Shown here one piece after another: positions 1-7,834 of a stretch of DNA of 64,000 nucleotides; position 1 is the first letter of the stretch; every line of letters starts with the position of its first letter. The position numbers and the translations under genes are program-made. The DNA lies in contig NZ_AP024851.1 in the NCBI RefSeq assembly GCF_024346675.1, positions 744,001-808,000 of the forward strand, in the 5' to 3' direction. The DNA comes from Photobacterium sanguinicancri (GTDB lineage Bacteria > Pseudomonadota > Gammaproteobacteria > Enterobacterales > Vibrionaceae). The notes beneath the pieces are model-generated. The model made no database searches and was not told where the DNA came from. It saw only the letters and a program-made list of their open reading frames with translations.

Positions 1-922
1 GTGATGAGCCGCCAATTGCTACCCAAAGCAAAACCCCAAGTACCAGTGGTTTAGCTCCTGATGCGCGTAGCTTTTGAACGGTAATGCCAGAACCAATCAA
101 GAATAAACAAACAACAAGAAGTCGTTTAGACGCTGAGAAGACTAAATTATATAGGTCACTAAACTGCGGTAAATAATGGGCAATAGCGATAGCCAGGCAA
201 TAAAATACGATGAAATAAGGAACGGCAATCTTCTTGCTATCACCTTTAAACATTAGCGCACTTAAAAAGGCAATTGGAATGATCCAAAGAGCGCGTGCCA
301 ACTTAAGTGTTGTCGCTGTTTTAAGTGCTTCATCGCCGTATGCGCCAGCGGCACCCACAACGGATGACGTATCGTGAATCGCAATTGCAGCCCAAGTTCC
401 AAAAGCGTGTTGGCTCATTTCAAATAAGTGGCCAAGTGCAGGGAAAACAAATAACGCAATCGAGTTCAAAACAAAGACAGTTGCAAGTGCCAACGATGTT
501 TGATCATCCCTAGCATTAATCGCAGGCGCAACAGCTGCAATAGCACTGCCACCACAAATAGCGGTACCTGAAGCGATAAGGTGGCCTGTTTTGACATCAA
601 GTTTGAATAGACGGGTAAGAATAGTACCAAGAATTAACGTAAAAAAGATGGAAGATACAATAATCCCTAGCCCTTGTTTGCTTGCGGTAATTGCTTCATT
701 CAGATTTATACCAAAACCTAAACCTATAATGGAGTAGGCCAGAAGCTTTTTAGTAAAACCAGCAAGGTTAAGTTTTGCTGGAATTAAACCAAGACTAGCT
801 AGGGTAAAGCCTAAAATAAGCGCAATAGGTGAACTAACGATAGGGAAAAAGCAAACAATGGCAATTAAATAAAAAGGAAGATCTGCTTTATGGATAGTAA
901 AAGGTTTTTTAGCAAACTGCAT
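1..922 (-). CDS. yeiH: YeiH-family (UPF0324) integral membrane protein, 3' end cut by window edge
   Basis: The reading frame starts at the ATG at 922 and stays open to base 1, giving 307 codons of a family that usually has about 340, so only a short C-terminal piece is missing. The product is almost entirely hydrophobic with about ten membrane segments. It shows the family's CGGSAIAAVAPAI stretch near residue 115 and the later IHDTSSVVGA stretch. The family is often called a putative sulfate exporter, but the substrate is not established for this protein. It is transcribed away from the next gene, with a 385-base AT-rich region between them. Confidence 0.85.
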   Translation of the reverse strand, partial: MQFAKKPFTIHKADLPFYLIAIVCFFPIVSSPIALILGFTLASLGLIPAKLNLAGFTKKLLAYSIIGLGFGINLNEAITASKQGLGIIVSSIFFTLILGTILTRLFKLDVKTGHLIASGTAICGGSAIAAVAPAINARDDQTSLALATVFVLNSIALFVFPALGHLFEMSQHAFGTWAAIAIHDTSSVVGAAGAYGDEALKTATTLKLARALWIIPIAFLSALMFKGDSKKIAVPYFIVFYCLAIAIAHYLPQFSDLYNLVFSASKRLLVVCLFLIGSGITVQKLRASGAKPLVLGVLLWVAIGGSS

Positions 923-1307
923 GAGTGAATTTATGTCGGATGAGAATAGCGCCGAGTATACGTGAACCGATGGGTTTCGTTGAGTTAAATAAATTGATGC
1001 TAGGGTTAAGAAAAACTTAACGAAGGCCATTTAATCGGCTGGCGTTGGCGCATACGAATTATAATATAGCTAAATAACCTTGTTGTCTGATTGTTACTTG
1101 CTTGATTTCTAACTGTTGAGTTGTTGGTGTTCTTCCTTATTAAAAAATCACATTTTTGACTCAAAAAACTAGTAATCAGTAGTAAATTGTTGCATTGTTT
1201 TCTGTGTGGCCAGTAAAAACTTATGTATTTCAAATGGTTATTCTATTTTGGAATGTTTCGGTGTTTTATTGGTATGACACAAAGTGCATTGGCTTGGAAG
1301 GAATATT
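923..1307. other. Divergent intergenic region, no gene seen
   Basis: This AT-rich stretch separates the leftward yeiH-like gene from the rightward kinase-like gene and must hold both promoters. A 75-codon open frame on the minus strand lacks a ribosome site and any protein-like composition, so I do not call it. Confidence 0.5.
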
Positions 1308-2195
1308 ATGAATCAACAACAACTAGAGCGGATTGCATCAGATACGTTTCAAAAGTTGTTTGGTTTTCGGGCTTCATTTGTTCAAACCGAGCTGACATTT
1401 TATGGGTGTGTTGTATTCCTCGTTGCAGATAAGCAGAAAGTTGTCATCAAATTCTCTAAAGAAATGGGAAGATTGGCGAAAGAAATTCAAGGTCTTGAGC
1501 GATTATCCCAAATAGTCGATTGTCCTGTCCCTGCCATTTATTTCTACGGACGTGAAGAAGGGTATGACTACTTAGTTCTCGAGTGGTTAGAGGGGCAATC
1601 TGCCCACGAGTTACCACCTGAGACTAAAGCCATTGCCACTTTTGGTGAGCACTACACTGATATTCTTTTAGCACTGCATGAGTGCAGCCATGAAAAAGGT
1701 TTTGAGGTAGATGCTGACTCTTTTGCGCCAACATTAAGTGAAGCTTTTGAGCATTGGATGTTCCCTGTTTATCGGTATTTGATGAGTTCTGCTTCTCCGT
1801 TTTCAACTCAACTCAAAGGTAGTTTTGAACGGCTATGGGCATCACGCAAACAAGTATTAGCACCAATTAATCATGGTTCTTCATTGGTACATGATGATTG
1901 CCATATTGGAAATGTATTATTTGACCCAAAAACTTACAAAGTGGCGGCGTTAATCGATCCTTGTGATGTTGGCTTTAAGCACCGTGAATTTGATGTTTTT
2001 CATTTATACGATGTTCGCCCAGATCTCAATTTAGCAGACATTTATATGAAGAAAGCATCACTGGCTGATGGTTATCAAGCAAGACGATGGTTTTTGAGTT
2101 TATGGGATGATGCAAAGCATAGTCGGAATATTGGTTGGTATGATGAAGCATGGATCAGTAATAAATTCGAACGTTATTATCAAGAATGTGCTTGA
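1308..2195 (+). CDS. APH/choline-kinase-fold phosphotransferase
   Basis: The product is a 295-residue kinase-like protein of the aminoglycoside phosphotransferase fold. The Brenner motif is present as HDDCHIGN (H195, D197, N202), followed by the metal-binding IDPCDVG near residue 215. The hinge-like stretch VLEWLEG lies near residue 85. I chose the ATG at 1308 because AAGGA sits just upstream; a GTG eight codons earlier is possible. The fold phosphorylates small hydroxyl compounds, including sugars, fructosamines, choline and antibiotics. Nothing here fixes the substrate, and resistance should not be assumed. It stands alone, with no operon partner. Confidence 0.75.
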   Translation: MNQQQLERIASDTFQKLFGFRASFVQTELTFYGCVVFLVADKQKVVIKFSKEMGRLAKEIQGLERLSQIVDCPVPAIYFYGREEGYDYLVLEWLEGQSAHELPPETKAIATFGEHYTDILLALHECSHEKGFEVDADSFAPTLSEAFEHWMFPVYRYLMSSASPFSTQLKGSFERLWASRKQVLAPINHGSSLVHDDCHIGNVLFDPKTYKVAALIDPCDVGFKHREFDVFHLYDVRPDLNLADIYMKKASLADGYQARRWFLSLWDDAKHSRNIGWYDEAWISNKFERYYQECA

Positions 2196-2283
2196 GGCAA
2201 CATTCTTTTACATGTTGGTTGGTGTTGAACGCTCATCACGCATAGTATTGAATTAATACCAGAATAAGAATAGGTGTAAGTGA

Positions 2284-2901
2284 ATGAAAAAAGTCGCGGT
2301 AGGTCTTTTTGCTATTTTGCTCGCAGGGTGTGCACAACAACAAGCAATACAAGAACCAGTAGAGCCTGTTCCTGAAACAGAGAAACCGGCAGAAGTTAAA
2401 CCAACAGATCCTGAGCTTAAGCCTGAAGTAAAGCCAGAGATCAAACCTGAAGTTAAGCCAGAAGTTAAGCCAAAACCTGAGATTAAGCCCAAACCAAAGC
2501 CAAAACCTGTTACCGCCACAAAAGATGGCAAGTTAATTTTAGGCAGCCAAGAAATTGTTTGGCTTGGTGCTGCAAAAACGCATGTAAAGGCGAGAGTCGA
2601 TACTAGTGTTAAGGTCTCTACAATTGGGGTATCCAATATCCAAGAGTTTGAGCGTGATGGTAAAGACTGGGTTAAAATTAAAGCCGGTCAAGAAGAAGTA
2701 GAGTTACCCGTTGAGCGTTGGGTGAAAAGCAACAAAGAGCGCTTACCGATAGTAAAAATCCGTACGCGCTTGGGTGATCTTAATGAACGCACTGAATTTA
2801 TGTTAGTAAAAGGCGCAGGCGTTGTTCTCGGTGAGAATTTCATCCGTGATGTCGCTGTTATTGATGCTAACCGTAAATTTGTTCAACCAAAATCGAAATA
2901 A
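2284..2901 (+). CDS. Retropepsin-like (RimK-associated, DUF785-type) lipoprotein with degenerate catalytic motif
   Basis: The product has 205 residues. A short signal peptide ends in the lipobox LLAGC, so it is probably a lipoprotein. A Lys-Pro-Glu repeat (KPEVKPEIKP type) spans residues 37-75 and looks like a periplasmic spacer. The C-terminal 130 residues match the retropepsin-like proteins often annotated as ATP-dependent zinc proteases. The usual catalytic DTGAKT is replaced here by DTSVKV (D106-T107-S108). The paralogue at 47004-47519 keeps DTGAKT. Loss of the Gly suggests an inactive or altered enzyme, which is inference. A strong terminator follows. Confidence 0.72.
   Translation: MKKVAVGLFAILLAGCAQQQAIQEPVEPVPETEKPAEVKPTDPELKPEVKPEIKPEVKPEVKPKPEIKPKPKPKPVTATKDGKLILGSQEIVWLGAAKTHVKARVDTSVKVSTIGVSNIQEFERDGKDWVKIKAGQEEVELPVERWVKSNKERLPIVKIRTRLGDLNERTEFMLVKGAGVVLGENFIRDVAVIDANRKFVQPKSK
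2418..2514 (+). repeat. Lys-Pro-Glu coding repeat
   Basis: Imperfect tandem units of the aagcctgaagttaag type encode alternating KPE(V/I) repeats inside the lipoprotein gene. This is a low-complexity spacer and may vary in length between strains. Confidence 0.75.
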
Positions 2902-2912
2902 TTTTAGTTAGT

Positions 2913-2946
2913 TATAAAAAAAGAGCTCTAGAAGCTCTTTTTTTAT
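2913..2946 (+). terminator. Rho-independent terminator
   Basis: The perfect 8-base stem AAAGAGCT/AGCTCTTT (2920-2927, 2933-2940) has a 5-base loop and is followed by a T run. A-rich sequence lies on the other side, so it may also serve the convergent gene that ends at 2973. Confidence 0.85.
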
Positions 2947-2972
2947 TTTAGTAAATCAGCATGAATGGAAGA

Positions 2973-3464
2973 TTAGAATGTAAAAGTCATGCCAATATTT
3001 AGATTAGGGGACAAATCATGAGGTACAAAGGTATCGGAAGATCTGAAGGCATTGAAATCTCCACCAGCTCGTAGACCTAAGTTAGGTGTTGCTTGGAATA
3101 TATATGATGCACCGATACTTGCTCCTTTACTTGTTTTTGTTTCACCAGCCCCTGACCAATTTTTCTGACCATCATAATCTGCTAGACCAAATTCAATTTG
3201 TAAGCCGTGAATTTTAGATGCGCCGAACATATGTTGTGCACCGATACGATAGGTGTCAATCTTTTCGTCGTAGTTGAGTTTTTTGTATTCAGTGCGGCTG
3301 TAGCTAACAAAGACAGCATCAAAACCCAAAGTGTCTGTCAATCCTGCTTGTAGCCCGAATCCGTTATATGCACCAATTTTAACTTCAGGAGATAAGTGAA
3401 TATCAGCGATGGCTGGTGCGCTAATCAATGCAGAAAGAGTAAGAGCAAGGAAGGCTTTTTTCAT
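2973..3464 (-). CDS. Small outer-membrane beta-barrel protein, function unknown
   Basis: The product has 163 residues. The start at 3464 gives a clean signal peptide (MKKAFLALTLSALISAPAIA); an upstream in-frame ATG at 3500 would put 12 unlikely residues before it. After cleavage the protein alternates polar and aromatic or hydrophobic residues. It ends in phenylalanine (GMTFTF), the usual C-terminal signature of outer-membrane barrels folded by the Bam complex. The size fits an eight-strand barrel. I do not recognise a specific family. It is convergent with the preceding lipoprotein gene. Confidence 0.65.
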   Translation of the reverse strand: MKKAFLALTLSALISAPAIADIHLSPEVKIGAYNGFGLQAGLTDTLGFDAVFVSYSRTEYKKLNYDEKIDTYRIGAQHMFGASKIHGLQIEFGLADYDGQKNWSGAGETKTSKGASIGASYIFQATPNLGLRAGGDFNAFRSSDTFVPHDLSPNLNIGMTFTF

Positions 3465-3762
3465 TATGAATTCTCTATATTTGATTCGATGCATTAACAA
3501 TAATGCGTAGATACAAAGCCTCCTTGCTTCATGCTATTTATTTCAGTGACTGTATTTCAATAGCAGTATATTAATGCGACGAAACCATCACAGCTAATTA
3601 GCTGTGCTTATCAGTGTGTTGAATGAAATTAATCAGTGGCAGGATTTAATCAGCGATGAAGTGAATAATAATCACAGATTACACATTGCGTAAAAGCGCT
3701 TACTCGGGAGGTTTGGTAATCTTCTGTCCACTCTATATTGTGCTTAACGAAATAAATTAACT

Positions 3763-4698
3763 ATGAAGTTGTCTCAATTAAATGCTTTCCGTGCCATCGT
3801 TGAATGCCAGACAGTGACTGCTGCTGCTGAACGCCTGAACTTAAGTCAGCCCGCCGTGAGTCGAGTGCTAGCCGGTTTAGAAGACCGATTGGGATTTAAA
3901 CTTTTCACTCGGCAGCGAAATCGCCTCGTGTTGAGTGATGAAGGGCAAGCATTTTATCTGGAAGTAGCGAAAGTTTTTGATGCGGTCTCTGGGTTAGATA
4001 ATGCCGCAGATTCAATTCGATCACACCATTTTGGCACGCTCAATATTGCTGCAATGCCATTGTTATCTAATGCTTTTTTACCTCGAATTCTTGCTTCTTT
4101 TCTTAAGCAATCACAACAGCTTAAAGTCGGCTTTAAAACCTATCGTTCAGAAGATGTGATGCGTCGAGTACAAAGCCAAACAACCGATATAGGCTTTGCT
4201 TTTATTGATGAGCCGCTAGCGGGAGTGAAGGCACAGCGGGTTGAGTGTGAATGCGTGTGTTTATTGCCAAGTGACTCTCCGTTAGCCAAAAGAAGCAGTA
4301 TAGATATTTATGATATTGCCGATCAGGTGGTAATTCGCCATGAGAAAGATATTACGCAACGACGTATTGACGCCTTATTAAGGCGTTACGGTCTCTCTAC
4401 GATTGAACATATCGAAGTATCCCTTGCCAGTACGGCTGCTGCACTTGTTCGTGAGGGGATTGGTATCGCGATAACGGATCCATTTACGGCGCATATGGCA
4501 AGTGAACATCCGGCTGTGGTGATGAGGCCACTTGTGTTTGGTTTACCATTTGAGTTCGATATTTTGTACCCCGCTTTAAAACCCGTTCATCGCCATGCGG
4601 AGCATTTCATTGAGCAGTTCCTCTTACAAGCCGATGATATGGATATTTACTTGAAAATAGGACCAATGCGCGATCTGGATATTATCGATAATGTGTAA
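3763..4698 (+). CDS. LysR-family transcriptional regulator
   Basis: The product has 311 residues. The N-terminal winged helix-turn-helix (residues 2-60, with TAAAERLNLSQPAVSRVL) and the substrate-binding domain are typical of the family and of full length. It lies 193 bases upstream of, and in the same direction as, the opine-dehydrogenase-like gene and the YfcC-type transporter. LysR regulators often control their neighbours, so it probably senses the substrate or product of that unit; that is inference from context. No operator could be assigned with confidence. Confidence 0.88.
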   Translation: MKLSQLNAFRAIVECQTVTAAAERLNLSQPAVSRVLAGLEDRLGFKLFTRQRNRLVLSDEGQAFYLEVAKVFDAVSGLDNAADSIRSHHFGTLNIAAMPLLSNAFLPRILASFLKQSQQLKVGFKTYRSEDVMRRVQSQTTDIGFAFIDEPLAGVKAQRVECECVCLLPSDSPLAKRSSIDIYDIADQVVIRHEKDITQRRIDALLRRYGLSTIEHIEVSLASTAAALVREGIGIAITDPFTAHMASEHPAVVMRPLVFGLPFEFDILYPALKPVHRHAEHFIEQFLLQADDMDIYLKIGPMRDLDIIDNV

Positions 4699-4891
4699 AG
4701 TCACATTATTGCTTGGTGTATGTGATGATTGTGGCTGTTAGTTTAATTGTTATTTATTAGTTGCTTAGCGCCATGGTTTTAAGGGGGTATTACTTTTTTG
4801 CATACTAGTAGTAAAGTGATGCATTGGCGAGAAGCACACGAAACGCCTTAATCTGATTTTAGGAAAAACAACCAGATTAAGGACACAAATC

Positions 4892-6001
4892 ATGGCTAAT
4901 AAAGTCTCTATTATCGGCTCTGGTAATGCCGGACTAACCGCGGCATACCACTTTTCTCTTCAAGGCGCGGACGTCTGTTTATTTGGTGCTAAAGGGTTTG
5001 ATCGACCGTTGGCTGATATTGAATCTCGGGGCGGTATTGAAGCGCTATCTTCGTTTAACGATGTACCTCTTACATATTCAGGCTTTCAACAAATAGATAA
5101 GGTCACGCGTGAGTTAGAGCAAGCCATCGCGTATTCAGATTTACTGATTTTACCTGTTCCATCTTTCGCCCAAGAACCATTGTTCATTGAAATGTTACCG
5201 CATCTACATGATGGTCAAATCATCATGCTGATGCCTGGTAATTATGGTTCATTAGTACTTAACCGCATAAAACAAGAACAAGGTTATGGCGATCTTGATA
5301 TTACCTTTGTGGATGCGATTTCTATTCCTTGGGCAACCCGAATTGTCGGCCCAGCAGAAGTTGCGATTTTAGGTATGAAAGAATTTTTACCTGTGGCCGC
5401 TTTACCTGCGAGTAAAACACAAGAGGTGATTGCACGGCTACAACCTGTGATGCCTTTACCCTTAACCGCGTTAGATAACGTGATTAGTGCTGGGTTAGAG
5501 AATATCAACTTTGGTGGGCACCCATTACTGACTACGTTAAACATGGGTTTACTTGAAAACTTTGATGGTCAATTTAATTACTACAAAGATTGCTGCTCTA
5601 TTTCTACTTCGAAAGCCGCAGCCGTTATGGAGCAAGAGCGTCAAGCTGTGGGTAAAGCGTTGGGCTTAACTTTGATCCCAGAACTTGAGGCAATGAATGC
5701 GTTATACGCAATGGAGTGTGAAACCGTTTATGACGTAAACCGTACATCAGAAACGCATGGAAAGTTAAACAGCGCACCAAACTCTGCTGGCAACCGTTAC
5801 ATAACAGAAGATGCAGCCTTCTTATTGGTACCGTGCTTTGAGTTTGGCCAGTTGGCTGGCGTAGCGACGACCATGGTGACCTCATGTTTACACATTGATA
5901 ATGCCTACAACGATACAAACTATTTTGAGCAAGGACGTACCTTAAACAAAATGGGGCTATCGGGCATGTCAGTTCAAGAAATCATGGATTTCGTTGCATA
6001 A
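4892..6001 (+). CDS. NAD/NADP octopine/nopaline dehydrogenase-family protein
   Basis: The product has 369 residues. A Rossmann nucleotide-binding motif GSGNAG lies at residues 9-14, followed by a long helical C-terminal domain with the GGHPLLTTLN stretch near residue 208. Both resemble opine dehydrogenases, which reversibly join an amino acid and a 2-oxo acid through an imine with NAD(P)H. The true substrate cannot be read from the sequence. The gene is followed after 64 bases by a transporter of the arginine/ornithine or dicarboxylate carrier superfamily. That favours uptake and oxidation of an opine or related amino acid derivative. Confidence 0.78.
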   Translation: MANKVSIIGSGNAGLTAAYHFSLQGADVCLFGAKGFDRPLADIESRGGIEALSSFNDVPLTYSGFQQIDKVTRELEQAIAYSDLLILPVPSFAQEPLFIEMLPHLHDGQIIMLMPGNYGSLVLNRIKQEQGYGDLDITFVDAISIPWATRIVGPAEVAILGMKEFLPVAALPASKTQEVIARLQPVMPLPLTALDNVISAGLENINFGGHPLLTTLNMGLLENFDGQFNYYKDCCSISTSKAAAVMEQERQAVGKALGLTLIPELEAMNALYAMECETVYDVNRTSETHGKLNSAPNSAGNRYITEDAAFLLVPCFEFGQLAGVATTMVTSCLHIDNAYNDTNYFEQGRTLNKMGLSGMSVQEIMDFVA

Positions 6002-6023
6002 AAAGAAGGTGGAAAACCACCCA

Positions 6024-6050
6024 AAGTGGGGCGTATCAATCGCCCCACAC
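6024..6050 (+). promoter_or_regulatory. Intercistronic hairpin without T tract
   Basis: A perfect 8-base GC-rich stem GTGGGGCG/CGCCCCAC (6026-6033, 6041-6048) with a 7-base loop sits between the dehydrogenase and transporter genes. No T run follows. It is better read as an mRNA-stability or processing element than as a full terminator. Confidence 0.55.
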
Positions 6051-6065
6051 AATAAGGACATCATA

Positions 6066-7472
6066 ATGAAAAAACTAAAATTTCCTTCTGCCTACACAAT
6101 TTTAATGATCCTGACGGTTTTGATGGCGGTACTGACGTGGATGATCCCTGCGGGCCAATATCAAATGGAGAAGAATGAAACACTCGGTCGTATGGTGCCA
6201 CTGGTTGGTTCATACCAAACTGTTGAAGCAAATCCTCAAGGTGTGATTGATGTATTGATGGCACCGATTCAAGGCTTTTACGATCCAAGTAACTATGCTG
6301 CTCGCGCAGTAGATGTGGCTTTATTCGTACTTGTTATTGGTGGCTTCCTTGCTGTAGTGACGCGTACCGGCGCGATTGATGCGGGTATTGCAGGTACAAT
6401 GAAGCGCCTTAACGGTAAAGAAAAATGGATGATCCCCATCCTAATGGGGTTATTTGCACTTGGCGGTACTGTTTATGGCATGGCTGAAGAAACAATTCCA
6501 TTCTATGCCTTGTTAATTCCCGTAATGATTGCGGCGGGCTACGATAGCATAGTGGGTGTTGCCATTATCATGGTCGGCGCAGGTATTGGTTGCTTGGGTT
6601 CAACCATTAATCCCTTTGCGACTGTGATTGCCTCAAACGCGGCTGAAATTAATTTCATGGAAGGTGTTTGGCTACGTGTAGCAATTTTAGTGATTGGTTG
6701 GCTTGCTTGTGTGTTCTACGTTATGCGCTATGCCGATAAAGTAAAACGCGATCCATCACAATCGCTTGTTGCGCATCAGAAAGAAGATAACGAACGTCAT
6801 TTCTTACATAGCAAAGAACAAGAAGCCCCGGAACTGACAGGCACTCGTAAAGCCGTGTTAGCCATATTTGGCGCGACCTTTGCTGTCATGATGTGGGGTG
6901 TTTCTGTGGCAGGCTGGTGGATGGCAGAGCTTTCTGCATTGTTCATTGGTGCAAGTATTGTAGCTGGCTTAGTCGGTAAATTGTCTGAAACCGAACTGAC
7001 CAATAGTTTTGTTGATGGTGCGCGTGATTTACTGGGCGTGGCGCTTATTATTGCCATAGCGCGCGGTCTGGTTGTGGTGATGGACAACGGTAACATCACG
7101 CATACCATTTTGAACTATGCCGAAGGTTTGCTAGGCGGTTTGAGCCAGGTGGCTTTTGTTAACGCTATTTACTGGGTTGAAGCGGTACTGTGTCTGGTCG
7201 TGCCATCATCTTCAGGTCTAGCTGTACTTTCAATGCCAGTATTAGCACCGCTAGCAGATTTTGCTGGAGTAGGGCGAGAGTTGGTAGTAACGGCATTCCA
7301 ATCGGCTTCAGGTTTACCCAACTTGGTGACACCAACATCGGGTGTTGTGATGGGCGGGTTGGCCATTGGACGTGTCGCTTATTCGTCATGGCTACGTTTC
7401 ATTGGACCATTGCTGGCGTTTTTAACTGCGATGGTAATGGTACTACTTAGCATTGGTACTGTATTAAGCTAA
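6066..7472 (+). CDS. YfcC/DcuC-type basic amino acid or carboxylate transporter
   Basis: The product is a 468-residue protein with 12 or more hydrophobic segments. The start at 6066 follows AATAAGGA; an earlier in-frame start at 5994 would overlap the dehydrogenase gene and add a polar stretch. The N-terminus (FPSAYTILMIL, then WMIPAGQY) and the C-terminal SASGLPNLVTPTSGVVMGGL match the YfcC branch of the anaerobic C4-dicarboxylate carrier superfamily. Members are annotated as arginine/ornithine antiporters or short-chain carriers. Next to the dehydrogenase, it most likely imports that enzyme's substrate. Confidence 0.8.
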   Translation: MKKLKFPSAYTILMILTVLMAVLTWMIPAGQYQMEKNETLGRMVPLVGSYQTVEANPQGVIDVLMAPIQGFYDPSNYAARAVDVALFVLVIGGFLAVVTRTGAIDAGIAGTMKRLNGKEKWMIPILMGLFALGGTVYGMAEETIPFYALLIPVMIAAGYDSIVGVAIIMVGAGIGCLGSTINPFATVIASNAAEINFMEGVWLRVAILVIGWLACVFYVMRYADKVKRDPSQSLVAHQKEDNERHFLHSKEQEAPELTGTRKAVLAIFGATFAVMMWGVSVAGWWMAELSALFIGASIVAGLVGKLSETELTNSFVDGARDLLGVALIIAIARGLVVVMDNGNITHTILNYAEGLLGGLSQVAFVNAIYWVEAVLCLVVPSSSGLAVLSMPVLAPLADFAGVGRELVVTAFQSASGLPNLVTPTSGVVMGGLAIGRVAYSSWLRFIGPLLAFLTAMVMVLLSIGTVLS

Positions 7473-7561
7473 GCAAACGTTAATAGCGATAATGAATAAA
7501 TGCAGTGTGAGTGAATAGATATACATCTGCGTTTACCAAAAAATACAAACAGAAATGAAAA

Positions 7562-7594
7562 TAAAACAGCTACCTTAACGGTGGCTGTTTTTTT
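7562..7594 (+). terminator. Rho-independent terminator
   Basis: The stem AACAGCTACC/GGTGGCTGTT contains one G-T pair and a short TTAAC loop, followed by a T run. It closes the LysR-dehydrogenase-transporter unit. Confidence 0.85.
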
Positions 7595-7755
7595 ATGTGA
7601 AACGATTGGGAACACAATGTGATAATGCGATTCAATTCAGATTGATAAGGGTTTTCATGCAGCATTCTAGTGCGATTAAGGGCTATTTTTTGCCAGCATG
7701 AAAACATGATTTTTATCACGTGATTTTGTAAATTTATGCATTTCCGATTTGTTTG

Positions 7756-7769
7756 TTGACGCTTATCAA
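7756..7769 (+). promoter_or_regulatory. FNR-like box upstream of the DMSO-reductase operon
   Basis: TTGAC-GCTT-ATCAA differs by one base from the FNR consensus TTGAT-N4-ATCAA. It lies 66 bases upstream of the dmsA start. DMSO reductase operons are known to be induced without oxygen through FNR, so position and match agree. Binding itself is inference. Confidence 0.7.
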
Positions 7770-7834
7770 TAAGCCTAAAGGGGTAGATGACAGAATTGAC
7801 ACAATTATAAATAATAATTAATGAGCGATGTGTC

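Larger units (their letters stand above)
7473..7834. other. Intergenic region with terminator and dms promoter
   Basis: This region holds the terminator of the transporter gene, a 10-base palindrome ATCACGTGAT at 7715-7724 of unknown role, and the FNR-like box described separately. No gene is seen. Confidence 0.6.

Noticed and set aside
1006..1233. 75-codon open frame on the minus strand
   Set aside because: No ribosome site, biased composition from AT-rich DNA, and it lies in a divergent promoter region.
2253..2636. 127-codon open frame opposite the retropepsin-like lipoprotein
   Set aside because: Its Gly/Ser/Phe repeats are the mirror of the Lys-Pro-Glu coding repeat on the real strand.
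7715..7724. CRP site at ATCACGTGAT
   Set aside because: It lacks the TGTGA-N6-TCACA spacing, so it is only recorded as a palindrome.
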